From Blasia pusilla (Eukaryota > Marchantiophyta > Marchantiopsida > Blasiales), in the NCBI GenBank assembly GCA_050084515.1, contig CM114271.1, positions 32,178,001 through 32,242,000 of the forward strand: a stretch of DNA of 64,000 nt. The letters are read 5' to 3'. The translations under genes and the position numbers were made by a program. Position 1 is the stretch's first letter. The number at the start of each line of letters is the position of its first letter. A model generated the notes under the pieces. That model worked only from the letters and a program-made list of their open reading frames with translations, was not told the DNA's origin and made no database searches. Of the stretch, positions 1 through 11,387 are shown piece by piece.

Positions 1-659
1 CCTTGTTCTTCTCGCAGAGTTGCCTGTTCAGTCCCGTGGGTTTAAAAATAACTATCGAAAACCGAAGCTTTCCGTTCTACTTGCATGTACTCCGTCGTGT
101 TCACGTTGTCAGAGCTGCTCGAAATAAATATCAGCGCAGTTGGACGCATCATGTCATCGAAAACGGTGCAGTTGTCGAGGAAGAAGTATCGGGATCGGGA
201 CATTTGAGGACTGAGTGGAGAAGCCGGGAAGAACATGTGCAGGTTGAGGTGCTGTTCTGAGCATACGAGGAAACATGGTAGAGAGAGGAAATTATGTACT
301 CGTCAGTTGCTTTGAGATGGAGATGAATGCTTGAGGGAAGAGGAAAGCTGGAGGAAGACTAGGTAGGAAGGGAAGAAAGCCAATCAACGGATGTGGACTG
401 AGGTAACTGAGAAAGTGCGCGCTGTTCGTGGTGGATCGACCACGAACTCTATGGAGGTAATGCTGGGAGGGGTTTGGGACAGTCAGTCATTGAGAGGCTG
501 GCTTTTAGACGTAACTGACTGAAACTGCCAATGTACCGTGATCCCTTCTGATTTGATTTGTCTTACAAAACAATCAGGAAGGAAATGATAGTGCAAAGAC
601 GTGACAAACCAGAACAAGGGTGATCTAACAGGAGAAAACACGCCTTGGGAGATTTTAGA
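1..659. other. unrecognised sequence with one short hairpin
   Basis: No convincing protein, RNA or mobile-element similarity was recognised on either strand. Open frames are short (at most 85 codons) and overlap on both strands without a family signature. A perfect 9-bp inverted repeat (GTTCGTGGT at 424-432 and its complement at 439-447, 6-nt loop) lies in the middle. The segment directly precedes a LINE-B fragment and may be host DNA into which that element inserted. Confidence 0.5.
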
Positions 660-1080
660 GAGAGCGAGGGTAATTCCGGTTGTAGTTCCGGTTGTAGTCT
701 TGTGCGATAGATCTCGCGCTCTGATTGGACGGTGCTAAAGACTGGGATGGATGCAGAGGCAGGAAGAAGTGAAGAAAGTAACACGTGACATGAGGAAGAC
801 TGTCATAAAGTGCAAGTGTTGAACATCCAGAGTGTTGATGCGGAGCTTCCAGGTACCAGCCAAGGAATTCTTTAGGACAAGATAAAGCTAGCGTGGTTGA
901 TTCGAATCCTCTAAAGACGATGCTTCCCAGTGCAACAGCTTTGGGCGGTTAATCTAGGCTATGGAATCTGAGATACAGCTTGTTGATGCCAGCTTATCAA
1001 TTTCGGCGATGTTTGTTTATCTTCGTGTTGTTAATTTCGTACAAATTAACATAGAATGACCAAAGGTGTCAACCCACTGT
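660..1080 (-). mobile_element. LINE-B 3' end fragment
   Basis: Read on the minus strand, this matches the 3' part of the LINE-B copy at 8,200-8,545. The frame at 563-784 contains a run like SIPVFSTVQ that parallels PIPVSSTVQ of the complete copy, and the nucleotides around 827-885 match the reverse complement of about 8,265-8,310. The terminus (about 665-700) contains a short repeated tail unit. It is non-coding or dead, truncated at its 5' side, and abuts LINE-A remnants. Boundaries are approximate. Confidence 0.6.
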
Positions 1081-1109
1081 CACGTAAGGTGCAGAATTCT
1101 TTCATTGCG

Positions 1110-3130
1110 TTATCTTCCTGCTATTCTGGAATCTGATAGGAGAGATCACTCAGGCGATTAGGGTCATGATTACTGATAAACTGTAAATGTGGGAGGAATG
1201 TGATCAGATTTTTGATAGAATGAATCTCCATTGGTACTTCTCCAAATTCAGCCAGTAGCATGTTCAGGGGTTATTATCTTGAATCCCAAGCATTGCTCAT
1301 GAACAGTTTTTGTGGGATATCCAGTCCCTTAGGCCCCACAGACTTCAAAAGCATAGAGCGTGGATGGGATGAGTGGATTTGAAGAGTTGGAATTTTTGTG
1401 GTGTACGCCACATTTCCATTCTTCTGCAATTCAATTGCAGCAGATGAAGTCATCTCAACCCTGCATTAGCTTGGCGGCAACTGTGGTCGTCCACCTTTGG
1501 TTTTTGGATTTGAGCCTTGAACCCAAGACCCCAGGTAGATGTATTGATCCACGATCTGTGTAGTTTCCCTGCTCAATCCTTGTTCATACATCGTAACTGC
1601 TGAGCTGCTAGGAGTCGAGCCAAAGATGACTTTTCTAGTTTTTTGCAACTTTATTTCCATTCCTGGTTTATTCCAGAATTCCCATAGTGCCATCCGATTT
1701 AAGCTCTCACTCTCATAGCCATTCACCCACTCTTACAGGACAGCCCAATGCCTCCAACACATATTGCATATAAGACCATTGGGTTTCCAGTCTATAAGAG
1801 TGGGTGAATGACATTCATCTGCCACTCAGGTGGGAATCCTTGTCGAATGGCAGTATAGAACATGTTGGTGAGTGTCAGAACAATAACATCATTTGCTATT
1901 TTGAACATCTGAGCTTGACAACGAAGGTCATCCTCAGGCATATTGTGTAACCTTCAGATACCTGATTTGATTTCTGAAGGTTGAAGAAGTCTGGCGGATC
2001 CCTGTCCCCATCTAGCTACGGATTGATGAGCAAGGCCATGTTAGAATGTTTCAGCTGGCAACCATATGTGGTCCATACCTGAAGATCCTGCAGAGGGATG
2101 TTGCCCTTCCTATTTCTTAATGTTCTCAAGAGCGGGGTCAGTTGTATTTGAATTGCTCTGCAAGTTCAAAGATCTCGTTAGCAATGTACTTGCATTTCCT
2201 CCAAGGGAGCAAATGTCTGTATGTGCTCCGCACCTGTTGAGTGTGTATAGAATGTGGTTCTGCCGTCATGGAGTGGTGGAGTTCCCTGTGCACTACCTCA
2301 CTCCTTGTCAAATCGTGGCTTTGAGAAGAATGTGCAGGTGGGAGTAGTCTACTTACCTCCACATAACTGGAATGGGAAGACTTTTCTGCAACAATAATGT
2401 AGAATGCTACTCATCTGGGTGGTTCTCATGCTTTATGATCAGTTTCTGAGTGGATCAGTGAGCAGTACATCAATCTCGTCTGCCTTCTCTCGCAGGAAGT
2501 GTAATGGCATTTCACCAGTGATTTTCACCATTGTTCTTCTTTAGAGACGCATATGCCGAAGTAGATCAGTTCACGATCAGATTCAAAACACTGGTGTTAC
2601 TTTGTGATGATTGAAACCAGGTGAGTGGATGTACTTCACCAATGAGGTAATCCACCACTCAGGTTGAGGTTTCTCTGCCGGACTGAGTGTCCACTGGATG
2701 TTCATCTACCTGAACTTGGTTGGTCAAAGAGGAATGCTTCTTCCAATTTCCGAACAATGGGTTGAGCACAAGTCCAAGGATCTTTCTCTGTTTTCAGTTT
2801 TCTTTGTGTCCTCTGATGTGTGCTGAAGGTGTGGTTAAAATTCCCCTACGAAGCCCATTCGAAGGATAATATCTGTGTCATGTGCCTCCTCCACATCACT
2901 GGTTGGCAGATAAATCGGAGCTTGGTTCCTAGCTGTTCTCCCATTGAAGTCTCAAACTAGCAGAATGTCCCTCTTGTTGGTAGTTTCTTCAACAGAGATT
3001 GAGAGGGCCTTAAAGTGGAACTGTACCTTGTTGGATTGAAGTGGGGCTGAATTCACATTCTGCTATGAAGAGATAATGCTGAAGTCCTGCCTCTTTTGCC
3101 TTTGTCCTTTCTCTTTGTCAATCTCTCTGA
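1110..3130 (-). mobile_element. LINE-A degenerate copy
   Basis: Minus-strand remnant of the same LINE family as the full-length copy at 9,886-14,874. At 1,466-1,726 the translation follows the end of the reverse-transcriptase domain: GMEIKLQKTRKVIFGS and QYIYLG correspond to GMEVNLLKTKIIIFGS and EYIYLG. At 2,138-2,362 it matches the linker before the RT domain (KCKYIANEIFELAEQFKYN against KHKYIAIKVTEFTEQMKYQ). At about 2,860-3,000 it matches the endonuclease strand ILLVGDFNGR. Many stops and indels are present, and part of the RT core is missing around 1,740-1,830. It is an old, dead copy. Confidence 0.75.
1721..1809. repeat. foldback inside LINE-A remnant
   Basis: A perfect 15-bp inverted repeat (1,721-1,735 and 1,795-1,809, ATTCACCCACTCTTA and complement) encloses a second imperfect pairing (CCCAATG with CATTGGG). 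It replaces LINE-A reverse-transcriptase sequence, so it is either a small foldback insertion or a rearrangement scar. Confidence 0.5.
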
Positions 3131-4055
3131 TGACAACCTGGTTGGGTTTAAACCCCAAAACTACAAGTCCCGACAGGCCTGGTATGTTGGGACGACATGT
3201 TCTAAAGCACTGCTCCTGGGTAGCTTATAATGAGTGAACCGAGTGCAAGCAATATAGCAATACTCTCTGTCGAGTTGCCAATTGCTGTAGTTGGAACCTG
3301 TAGTGAGCTTGCGATGTCGTTCCCCTGGTTGGTAGGTGTGGATTAGTGTGTCCTGTAATCCATGTGACTTGTGGCAGTTGTGCCACAAGTAAGGTGTCCA
3401 GTGGACTTAGTTGGAGAAATGGAGACTCCTTCTTTTGAAGCTGGATTCACGGGCCCTCCTCTGCAGCTTAATGCCAGGGCTGTTCACCTTGGCAGGTAGT
3501 GATGATCTCTGGGGGTAACAAGCGGGCCCTCTTTGGGCACCCTGCCGCTTGGAGGCAGCCTCTCCGCACAAATAGGACAGCGAGTCCCTGTCTGGACTCT
3601 CGGGCTGGGAGCTTAAACATTCTCCCCAGATCCTAAATCAGTTGTTTGCCAAACCTCTACATAGAATCAGCGGGCTTGAGCCCAATATATCTCCATCCTC
3701 CCAAGCTTGTGAGGAGTATCAGTTCACCTATCAAAGGCGCATACCAAAGCCCAGCATCCCCAAGCTGGGTGGGGAACACCGGCATGTTTATGTGAGACGA
3801 TCAAAGGCCCCCCGGAGTTCGGAGGTGGGCAGAGAGTTCAATCTGGTCTATAGGAGGAGAGCACAGTTCCACATGATCATTTTTGGTGTACGTCCCACAA
3901 TAGACTTCGTCTCATTTAAGATCATGTGCGCAGCTTTGGGCTTTGAATTCCTGGCTACTGCTGGGGTTACTCGGATGATGAATGGCCATTAATGTATCTT
4001 CAAGGCGTCTATCAAGGGCAGAGGAGGCCAATACTTGGCTTGCCACAAAAACTAG

Positions 4056-4972
4056 GTGTCTCAAGATCTGAGACGTGCCTACAACTGGAGGGCTATGGTA
4101 GTCGAGGGTGGTTCCAGCTTGAAGGAAAGGCCCATCTCCACAAAACCGCTGGTGATCTACACACCTAATATCTTTAGTGCTCTCCAAGGGACCAGCGATG
4201 AAGAGCCTGCACATGAAGAGGTTCCATGTCGCAAACAGCCACACCTATGCCAAAAGCGTGCCCGCCGACCCCCAACCCACTTAGTGACAGGTCTCCGTTT
4301 GGGTACCTGGAACTTCTGTGGACTGACCCATGCAATGAAGCAGCTGGAGGTTGCTGAAGTTTTGCTGAAAAATCAAATACATATATGCGGGGGTCAGGAA
4401 ACTTGGGAAACCAAGTTAATGGAGATACCCCATGTACCACACTATGCATGGTTTGGAAAGATGTGCAGCACCCAGGCGGACAACAACAGAGGTATGAAGG
4501 GTGTTGGGTTCTTCATCAGAGACTTCATGGTGGACAGGTGTGAGATCATCAGCACAGGGCTCGAGTATGAACACAGCATATGGGTCAAAGTCCGAGCTGA
4601 GTGCAACTCGCGGGACATGTATTTCGGGTGTATTTACATGCCTACAAACAGTGAATCTGCTGCTGTAACAGAGGCAGCGTTTGATAGTGTGAAAACTGAT
4701 TGCCTTGGGTTCCAGACAAAGGGAAACATAGTCTTGCTGGGAGACTTCAACAGCTGGGTAGGGCAAGGCACTGATCCCCAAGCGGAGATTGGGATGTTTG
4801 GAGATGTGAGAGTGAATGGCAATGGCACACGGCTGATCACGATGTTGAGGGAACTTCAACTGATGGCACTGAATGATAGGCATAAGGTGGGATCCCCGGC
4901 TTGGACTAGGGTCAACTTCAAGGAGAATGAGAGCTCCATTGTGGACTACATAGCTGTGGATGAGGAACTCTA
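4056..4972 (+). pseudogene. LINE-B endonuclease domain
   Basis: An exonuclease/endonuclease/phosphatase-fold nuclease that would nick target DNA to prime reverse transcription. Motifs seen along the frame are LRLGTWNFCGL (strand 1, catalytic Asn), HICGGQETWE (catalytic Glu), the Y-M-P strand FGCIYMPTNSE, the metal-binding LLGDFNSWVG (Asp/Asn pair) and SSIVDYIAVD near the end. The final SDH-type motif (RSDHSLVW) lies on the far side of the solo LTR at about 5,700. The open frame runs from about 4,056 but the first ~80 residues are poorly conserved leader. The frame stops inside the inserted LTR, so it is broken. Confidence 0.8.
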
Positions 4973-5654
4973 TGTTGAAATTTGTTAATATCTAGTTTAG
5001 TCATGCTCTAAAAATAGTTAGTCAGATACTAACTTAGTTGGATACTAATTTAGTTAGCTAGAGATAACTTAGTGTTCCTATATCTTTTAGGGTAACCTTG
5101 AATTAGGGCAATTCTCGAGTTAGGGTTAGCCACCATCTGTTATTTAGGGTATGGATCTGTTCAAGAAGATCTAAGGGCCAGAAGTGCTCACCCTGATGTA
5201 TATAATGTCTCTGTTTAGAGAGCAGAAGCCAATTCTACAGCATGCACAGTTTTGGTGAGGACTCCTGAGGCTCTTGGTCCTGCTGCAGAGTGATCAGAGA
5301 GTAGGAAGAGGAGATTGAGACTAATTGCTGTGCTTGCTAGAGCCTCACTGGAAGGCAGGTTGTTTTGTCTAGTATGCTGATGGAGATTGTTTGTGCTCAA
5401 TGGTGAGCCATGTCTGATCTCTGAGCTGGTGACATGTGAGGACCTGTAGTGTGAGTGCAAGGTGTGGCTGAGTAGAATCCTTCTTAGTATCTCTTAGATA
5501 GTAAGAAGAGTCACATCATGGTAGGGCTCTGATTTGGCAATAGAGATAGGAACTGATTTGCTGATTGTGTACAAGCTGAAATCATGGATGGTCTAGCTGA
5601 TGCTAGCTCTGACTTTGTACAAGGAGATACTTCTGCTGGTCAATCATATTCTCA
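4973..5654 (+). mobile_element. solo LTR (family G) inserted in LINE-B
   Basis: A 682-bp solo LTR beginning TGTTGAAATTTG and ending ATATTCTCA. It is flanked by a perfect 5-bp target-site duplication CTCTA (4,968-4,972 and 5,655-5,659). A TATA-like box (GTATATAATG) lies near 5,197-5,206. A second, almost identical copy sits in reverse orientation at 24,613-25,295 inside Copia-2. Removal of the LTR and one TSD copy leaves the LINE-B frame continuous, which confirms the boundaries. The 5-bp TSD and TG...CA ends are those of an LTR retrotransposon; no internal region of this family is in the window, so Copia or Gypsy origin is undecided. Confidence 0.92.
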
Positions 5655-7318
5655 CTCTACACACGCAGTGGGAAGATCACAGTGGATGCGACAGACATTG
5701 GAAGATCAGATCATTCATTGGTCTGGACAGAGTTGCAGCAAAGGCTAAAATGCTCGACCAAACCAGTGAAGAGAGTGATCAAGAAATGGAGGATAGAGAA
5801 CTTCCAAGATGAGGGCAACAAGAAGGTGTACATTGGCAAGCTGGAAGAAAATCTCTTGGCATTTGACACTGTCATTGAATCTACCGTCAAGACCTTTGGG
5901 TTCACAAGAACAACTGTGGACATGGTGCTGGCATGGTGGGAGCGTGGAGTGACAGATGCCGCTGAGATTGCTGTCGGCAGGAAATTGATAATATGCGGCA
6001 GAGCCGTCAAATGGTGGTCCTTGGAACTCAAGGCAGCCATTGCCAAACGAAGGGAAGCATATGTAACAAGTGCCAAAGCCAGGGACGATGCATCCTTGTG
6101 GGCAGAGTATGTGGCCCTACGCAAGGAAACCCGTCTTCTTGTGCGCATGCACAAGAAGAAAATGAACCAAGCCACATACTCATCCATCGATGAGAATTTC
6201 ACTGAGAATCAGAAAAAGTTCTGGATGGAAGTGCAGAAATTGAGCAAGGCCAGGGACAAAAACGACGTAAAGGCCTTGAAGAGAAAAGACGGTGGAATGG
6301 TGACCACGGCTTAACAGATCCGACATGTGTCGGAAGACCATTACAAGGAGTTAGGCAGGAAGCCCGCTCGGACATCTCTTGAAGAGCAGAACTTCGAGAG
6401 GGTGGTGGAGGATTTTGTTAAGATACAACGGGAGAAGGCAGATGATGAGGTTGAGTTGGGCAACCCATATAATGATTGGTTCTCCCTGGCTGAGGTGGGA
6501 GCAGCGATCAAAGACTTGTGAACCACAAAGCAGGCGGTGGTGATGGGCTTGTGAATGAGCTGTTGAAGTATGGCGATGCTGCTATGGCTCGTTCTCTAGT
6601 GAGTCTCTTCAACCTGGTCTGGCGGGCAGAAGTCATCCCACAAAGATGGCGGATGGGAGTCATCGTGAACCTCTTCAAGAAGGGTGAGCGAGAAGACCCT
6701 GGAAACTACAGGGGTATTACATTGCTGAGTGTAGTCAGGAAACTCCTCTGCGGTATACTCAACAATAGGATCTCTGGGTACCTGGAGGAGAATTCTGACA
6801 TCAAGGAAGGCCAGGCTGGCTTCCGGCAAGCCCGAGGATGCGTGGACCACATCTTCACCTTCAGTCAGATCATCCAGGGTAGGAAAAAAGAGGGGAAACC
6901 CACCTATTGCTTCTTCTTGGACCTCAAAAAGGCATACGACACTGTATGGGGTGACAGGCTTTCTTACAGCTTATGGAAGGCGGGGCTGAGAGGGAAAATG
7001 TGGAGGGTGGTGGAGAAGATGTACCAGAATACAAGGAGTAGAGTTCTGGTGAATGGCCAAAAGAGTGGGACATTCGACATCAAGCAAGGAGTGGCTCAAG
7101 GATGCCCGCTCTCCCCCACCCTCTTCAACATTTTCGTGAATTCCTTATTGGAAGAAATGGAGGATAGTGGACTAGGCATACGGGTGGGCAACAGCTCTAT
7201 TGTTGCCCTCATGTTTGCTGATGACTTTGGTGGCCTCGAGGAAACAGGAGAGAAACTCCAAGAGATGATCTCCCTGACCAAAATCTGGTGTGACATGTGG
7301 GGCATGGACGTATCTGGG
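5655..7318 (+). pseudogene. LINE-B reverse transcriptase region
   Basis: Continues LINE-B ORF2 after the solo LTR. 5,682-6,314 is the endonuclease end and linker, 6,327-6,521 a short bridge, and 6,518-7,318 the RT palm and fingers. RT motifs are FKKGEREDPGNYRGITLLS (motif 1), GQAGFRQARGCVDH (2), CFFLDLKKAYDTV (A, catalytic Asp), QGVAQGCPLSPTLFN (B) and ALMFADDFGG (C; FADD catalytic pair). Stops at 6,312 and 6,519 plus frame changes break the reading frame. The RT core itself is otherwise well preserved. Confidence 0.85.
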
Positions 7319-8482
7319 CATAGAATTCTTGGAAGATTGCATGTGGGATGCACAGATTAAGAAGACTACTGAGAAAGGCCACAAGAAGGTGAACGGTCTG
7401 TCCAGATTCCTACACTGCCGGGATATCACATCAGAAGTAAAGTGCTGTGTCATTCTGCATACCATTCGTCCCTCGCTGGAATACGGGGCAGCAGTGTGGG
7501 ATGCCAACACCAAACAAAGGGATAGGCCTGAAGCTGTGCAGCTGAAGGCGTTTGGGGGTATGATGTCAACTTCATCACGAATAGCCCGAGTTGGTGTGAG
7601 ATCAGAACTAGGTGTGGAACCCTTGGAGGATAGATGTGACATTGCCAAGTTGAAATGGCGGAGGCAGCTGGAGACAATGGACTCCCATCGCTATCCTAAA
7701 GAGGTGATGGGAAAAACCTGGACCCAAAGAAGACCCGTAAAGCAGGGCAAATCTTGGACGAAAAAGGTTCAAGAGATTGTGCAAGCATCCAAGCTCCCAG
7801 CAGGGCCTGAACTGTGGGAGCAAGATGAGAAAGCATTCGTGGATACTATAACCAAAGCAGTGGGCAAACGCTCACAGCAGAACAGCATGGAGGAAGCCAT
7901 GAAAATGTCTGACCTCTCTTTTGACGGTATATCCCGAGAAGGCAGAACTGAAGAACTATTTGCGGGGAACCCCTTGCTTGGGAACCCGGCTCAAGTTCAA
8001 GTTCAGGACGGGGGGCAATCCCCTTGAACCATAAGAAAAGCAGGATGGGAACACAACTAAACTCTTGCGCCTTGTGTGACGATGGGGACGAAACCTCTAG
8101 TCATTACTTGGTCTCCTGCGCAAAATTCACAACACACAGAGCAAGAGCATATGCTGATATTGCTAAGCTGGTAGCACCAGAATTGTTCAACACATTCAGT
8201 AGCCTTGATTCATTGCCCAAAGCTGCTGCACTGGTAAGTAATGTCTATTGGGGATCCCAATCAGGTAAAGTAGATGGTGTGGTGAAGAGTTTCTTGGTTG
8301 ACACTTGGAAGCTCCGCACAAACACGTTGTTTGGTCAGCACTCACACTATATGAGAGTGTCTCCCTCCTCTCATATGGTACCTTCTTCACTTGCTTCTCT
8401 CTCTACACCCATCCCAGTCTCAAGCACCGTCCAACCAGGGCGCGGGGTCTATGGTCGCAAATCTACGACAGGCACTACTTAA
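7319..8482 (+). pseudogene. LINE-B C-terminal region with zinc knuckle
   Basis: After the RT, the frame at 7,290-8,027 resumes following a deletion (MWGMDV is followed directly by YLGIEFLEDC). It carries the conserved thumb-like stretch ending EYGAAVWDAN. A frame change leads to 8,024-8,482, where CALC..GDETSSHYLVSC forms the Cys-His knuckle typical of LINE ORF2 C-termini. The open frame ends in the 3' repeats. Confidence 0.7.
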
Positions 8483-8545
8483 TGAGCACAGTCTCGGATG
8501 ACAAGGATTGGGTCTATGGTTGCAAGGCTATGACAGGTACTACCT
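8425..8545 (+). repeat. LINE-B 3' terminal direct repeats
   Basis: Two imperfect copies of a roughly 40-bp unit (GGTCTATGGT(c/t)GCAA ... GACAGG(c/t)ACTAC(t/c)TAATGA) lie end to end, separated by a short spacer. They form the 3' end of LINE-B. A related unit occurs inside the LINE-A copy near 22,822-22,852. Confidence 0.6.
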
Positions 8546-8574
8546 AATGATTATAGTCTTCCATGTAAAGAAAG

Positions 8575-8736
8575 GGCTGTAGCCTTGGTGCCACCAAGCA
8601 CGCCAGCCCTAGCCCTCCATTTCCTTTGTTGATGATGCTTGTGAGCTTGTGGTTGAATAGCTAAGGTTTAGAACTATTCAGTATTGGGGATGCTGTTGGA
8701 ATCAAAGTCGCGTGTTTCAGTGCGAAAGATCAGGTC
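8575..8736 (-). mobile_element. LINE-A endonuclease fragment
   Basis: About 160 bp matching, on the minus strand, the LINE-A endonuclease start. It is nearly parallel to 22,560-22,700 in the A3 copy (shared stretch GGAACTATTCAGTATTGGGG, with one mismatch). It is wedged between the LINE-B 3' end and a reversed LINE-B fragment. Confidence 0.65.
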
Positions 8737-9360
8737 TAGACTTTTACCAGTTTCAAGTTGGCAATGAAGGCTCCATGCCAAGTTCTGATCTTAGAACAGC
8801 CTTGGCAGTTTGTGAAGATGCCAGTATCATACGCAATGGTTGGTTTCAACTGCAAAACTTCAAGCTTGTCCCTTTTTCGGTGTTGGCAGGCATCCCACAT
8901 AGCAGCACCATATTCCTTTTAGCTCGAACTGTTTGTAGAATGGCACAGCGCTCTCCTTCTGATGTGATCTCCTAGCAATGTAGGAACCTCATCATACCAT
9001 TCAGCTTCATGTGATCTTTCTCAGTCAGCATCCCACATGCGGTCTTCTGAGAGTTCAATACCCGTGTAAGTGTATGAAGGCTTTCAGGGCTCTCCTGTTC
9101 TTCCCCTACCGGTGCTGGTCTTGGTCCTCCTTGCCATTGAATATTGTAACACTAGGCTTCGACAGATTTGCCTCCATGTCACAGCAGAGTTTGGTCAGGG
9201 ATATCATCTTCGGGTGCTTCACCCTTTCCTCCACGCCACCAAAATCATCAGCAAATATCAGGGCAACAACAGAGCTGTTACCCACCCAGATGCCGAGTCC
9301 ACTATCCTCCATTTCTCCCAATACACAGTTGACAGAAATATTGAAGAGGATGGGAGAATG
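8737..9360 (-). mobile_element. LINE-B RT fragment
   Basis: Minus-strand LINE-B piece. It encodes LGEMEDSGLGIWVGNSS and ALIFADDFGG (RT motif C) at 9,106-9,321 and, further along, the thumb region matching 7,400-7,640 of the plus copy. It is interrupted at 9,360 by the 3' tail of a LINE-A insertion, and its upstream part is probably the LINE-B sequence found beyond 28,906. Dead. Confidence 0.75.
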
Positions 9361-9879
9361 AAAGAATGAATGAATGAATTGATTTATTGTCCACAGGTGT
9401 TGAAAGAAGGATCATGGGACTTTGATTTACAGAATGTGCAAGAATTGAGCAGGGAGAGCCCATACAAAAAGGTCCTAAGAACTCCTCTGGCCCAGGTGGT
9501 GTTCCCTGGCCTTCACACACTTGTGTAGAATTTAGCAGTCTGAATGTAGTTTTCGCAAGTCATGAAGTCAGGAGCCGTGAGGGTAGGACCTCTAAAGAGA
9601 TTTGGTAACTCAAGTCTGATGTACTTGTGGACAATGCCTGAGTAGAGAAAATGTCCGTCATCATCTAAGATTCCTGACCTACACTGCGTACATATTCTGT
9701 CCTCTCTTTTGGTTTGTGAGAACTTTCCTTTCTCTAACTCCAAGGCTGTAGAGCCACATCTGAATCGAGCAAGTGCTTGATGGAGTTTAGTGGACACTTT
9801 GGCAGATATGTGAGAAATCCGTTCAGTATATCTCTGGGTATTCTTGAAGGTGCAGTAGTGTTGCATCCTTCCAACATTT
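9361..9879 (-). mobile_element. LINE-A copy A3, 3' end
   Basis: The 3' end of a minus-strand LINE-A. It comprises the zinc-knuckle C-terminus (ARFRCGSTALELEKGKFS, then CTQC..GILDDDGHFLYSG at 9,513-9,866), a short 3' UTR, and a tail of ATTC repeats on the minus strand at 9,355-9,385. The rest of this copy continues at 14,881-14,996 and 20,312-23,219, displaced by a LINE-A insertion and by Copia-1. The knuckle has lost a Cys (YSG in place of FDC). Confidence 0.8.
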
Positions 9880-10164
9880 TTCCCAGACTGATTGCACCTC
9901 CTCTCCCAGCAAAATCGGGCTGGGAGAGGGACTCAGGGACCAGGAACTCCCAGCAAAATCGGGCTGCACCTCCCTGGACGGTCCTGCCTAACCATGGAAT
10001 GGGCAAAAGCCATGGATGTTGAGACGATTCTCAAGCTCTGACCTCCCTCTGACTCCATAGACGGGACTATGGTTTCTCTGGAGTAAAGCACACCCTATCT
10101 AATTGTTTTCCCCATTCCCACTGCCTGAGCACATAGACCAGTACATCGAGTGAACATTGCACCC

Positions 10165-11288
10165 ATGACTACCACAGAACAACCAGCGTTAGAAACCTCA
10201 CCGGAGGAGGTCCAAGACACGACCAGTGTTAAGGATCTTTCCCACAAGCAAACGAAGAGCAGGGACAGTGGACGATCCGTGAGATCAAATGGCTCACGGA
10301 GATTGATCGCACCAAACTCACGCCACTATGTCAGGAAAAAATGAGGCAGTGTGACAAGGAACGACTCCATGCAGCTGTCACACATTCAACAGAGGTTATA
10401 CCATATCTGGAAATGGCATCCATCACCAGACGGTTCTCTGAACTAGAAGGAAAATGGGAAAGCTTTCAGGCCAACCAGATGTTGGCATGGAATACAATGA
10501 TGCAGGCAGCAAAAGAAGAGCAGGGCAGATGGATGTCCAGCAAGGAATCGAACCTCCTCGAATGGACGGCTCAGAAGACAACTCTGGAATTAGAGCTGGT
10601 CGCTTTGAGGGCTGAAAACATGCAATTGAAGAAGGACTTAGCTGCCTGCTTCAAAGAGGATAACACTCAGCTTGGGAAAGCAATGCAAGAGTACCGTGTA
10701 ACTGGGAACAGCCCTGCAAATCCTGTTAGAACCTGGACTGAAGTAGTGGGCAAGCACACAACCACAACACAAATCACGGAGGTTGCAACACAGGTAGCCA
10801 AAGAGGTAGCAAAAGAGGAAGCAGATAGGGTCCTAGAAATCCAGGATAGGAAAACCAGAGAACTCAATTTAGTTATCATGGGACTGCACTTTTCCAAGGA
10901 AGAAGACTGTAATTCAGTTTTGCAAGAGAAGGTCTTCACAACTCTTGGGGTCACACCAATAGTCACCTTCACAGGGATCAGACTTGGGAAAGGAACAGGG
11001 GACCGACCAGCACCAATGTTGGTACAATTTGATCCCTCACAACGGGGACCAGCGATGGAAACGAGGTTGGCCATCCTCCGCAGTAAAGCACTCCTGAAAG
11101 GATCTGCTATCCGTATCTTCCCAGATCTGACCACCAAGCAAAGAGCAGCACTCCCTATTGAAAGGGAGAAGGTTCTGGCTGCCCGCAACAACGGTCTTTG
11201 GAGTGAACTCAGGGAAGGAAAGGCCACGACACCAGTACCTAGGAGAAACAAAATGCCGCACCAACACGACAAACAGGAGGGGCAATGA
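10165..11288 (+). pseudogene. LINE-A ORF1 (RNA-binding chaperone type)
   Basis: L1-ORF1-like protein that would coat the element RNA. The first ATG is at 10,165; a frame change near 10,245 joins it to the long frame that stops at 11,288 (a shorter version starts at 10,341). Visible parts are a predicted helical or coiled-coil stretch (around LELELVALRAENMQLKKDL), a linker, an RRM-like core beginning RELNLVIMGL, and the C-terminal domain signature IRIFPDLTTKQRAALPIE followed by a basic tail. ORF2 follows after about 100 bp. The function is inferred from the L1 family. Confidence 0.75.
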
Positions 11289-11387
11289 GCTTAAAACTTC
11301 AGTTCCAACCAGGGAATTAGCAATTCTACAACTTGGAACAAGGACTTGGAGGTGACAAACCTACATGACAAGACCTCCCTATAGGGA

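Larger units (their letters stand above)
3400..8545 (+). mobile_element. LINE-B element, nearly complete, interrupted by a solo LTR
   Basis: Plus-strand non-LTR retrotransposon with, in order, a GC-richer 5' leader (about 3,400-4,055), an apurinic-type endonuclease, a reverse transcriptase and a C-terminal zinc-knuckle region with 3' repeats. A 682-bp solo LTR splits the endonuclease end. Several frameshifts and one internal deletion (near 7,310) make it non-functional. The RT differs clearly from LINE-A and LINE-C and resembles the group often annotated in plants as craniofacial-development-protein-2-like. The exact 5' limit and target-site duplication could not be set. Confidence 0.8.

Noticed and set aside
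1-260. 85-codon frame at the left edge as an upstream LRR exon of the pseudokinase
   Set aside because: No LxxLxLxxN repeat pattern or splice-compatible frame was visible, and the distance and intervening repeats make it speculative.
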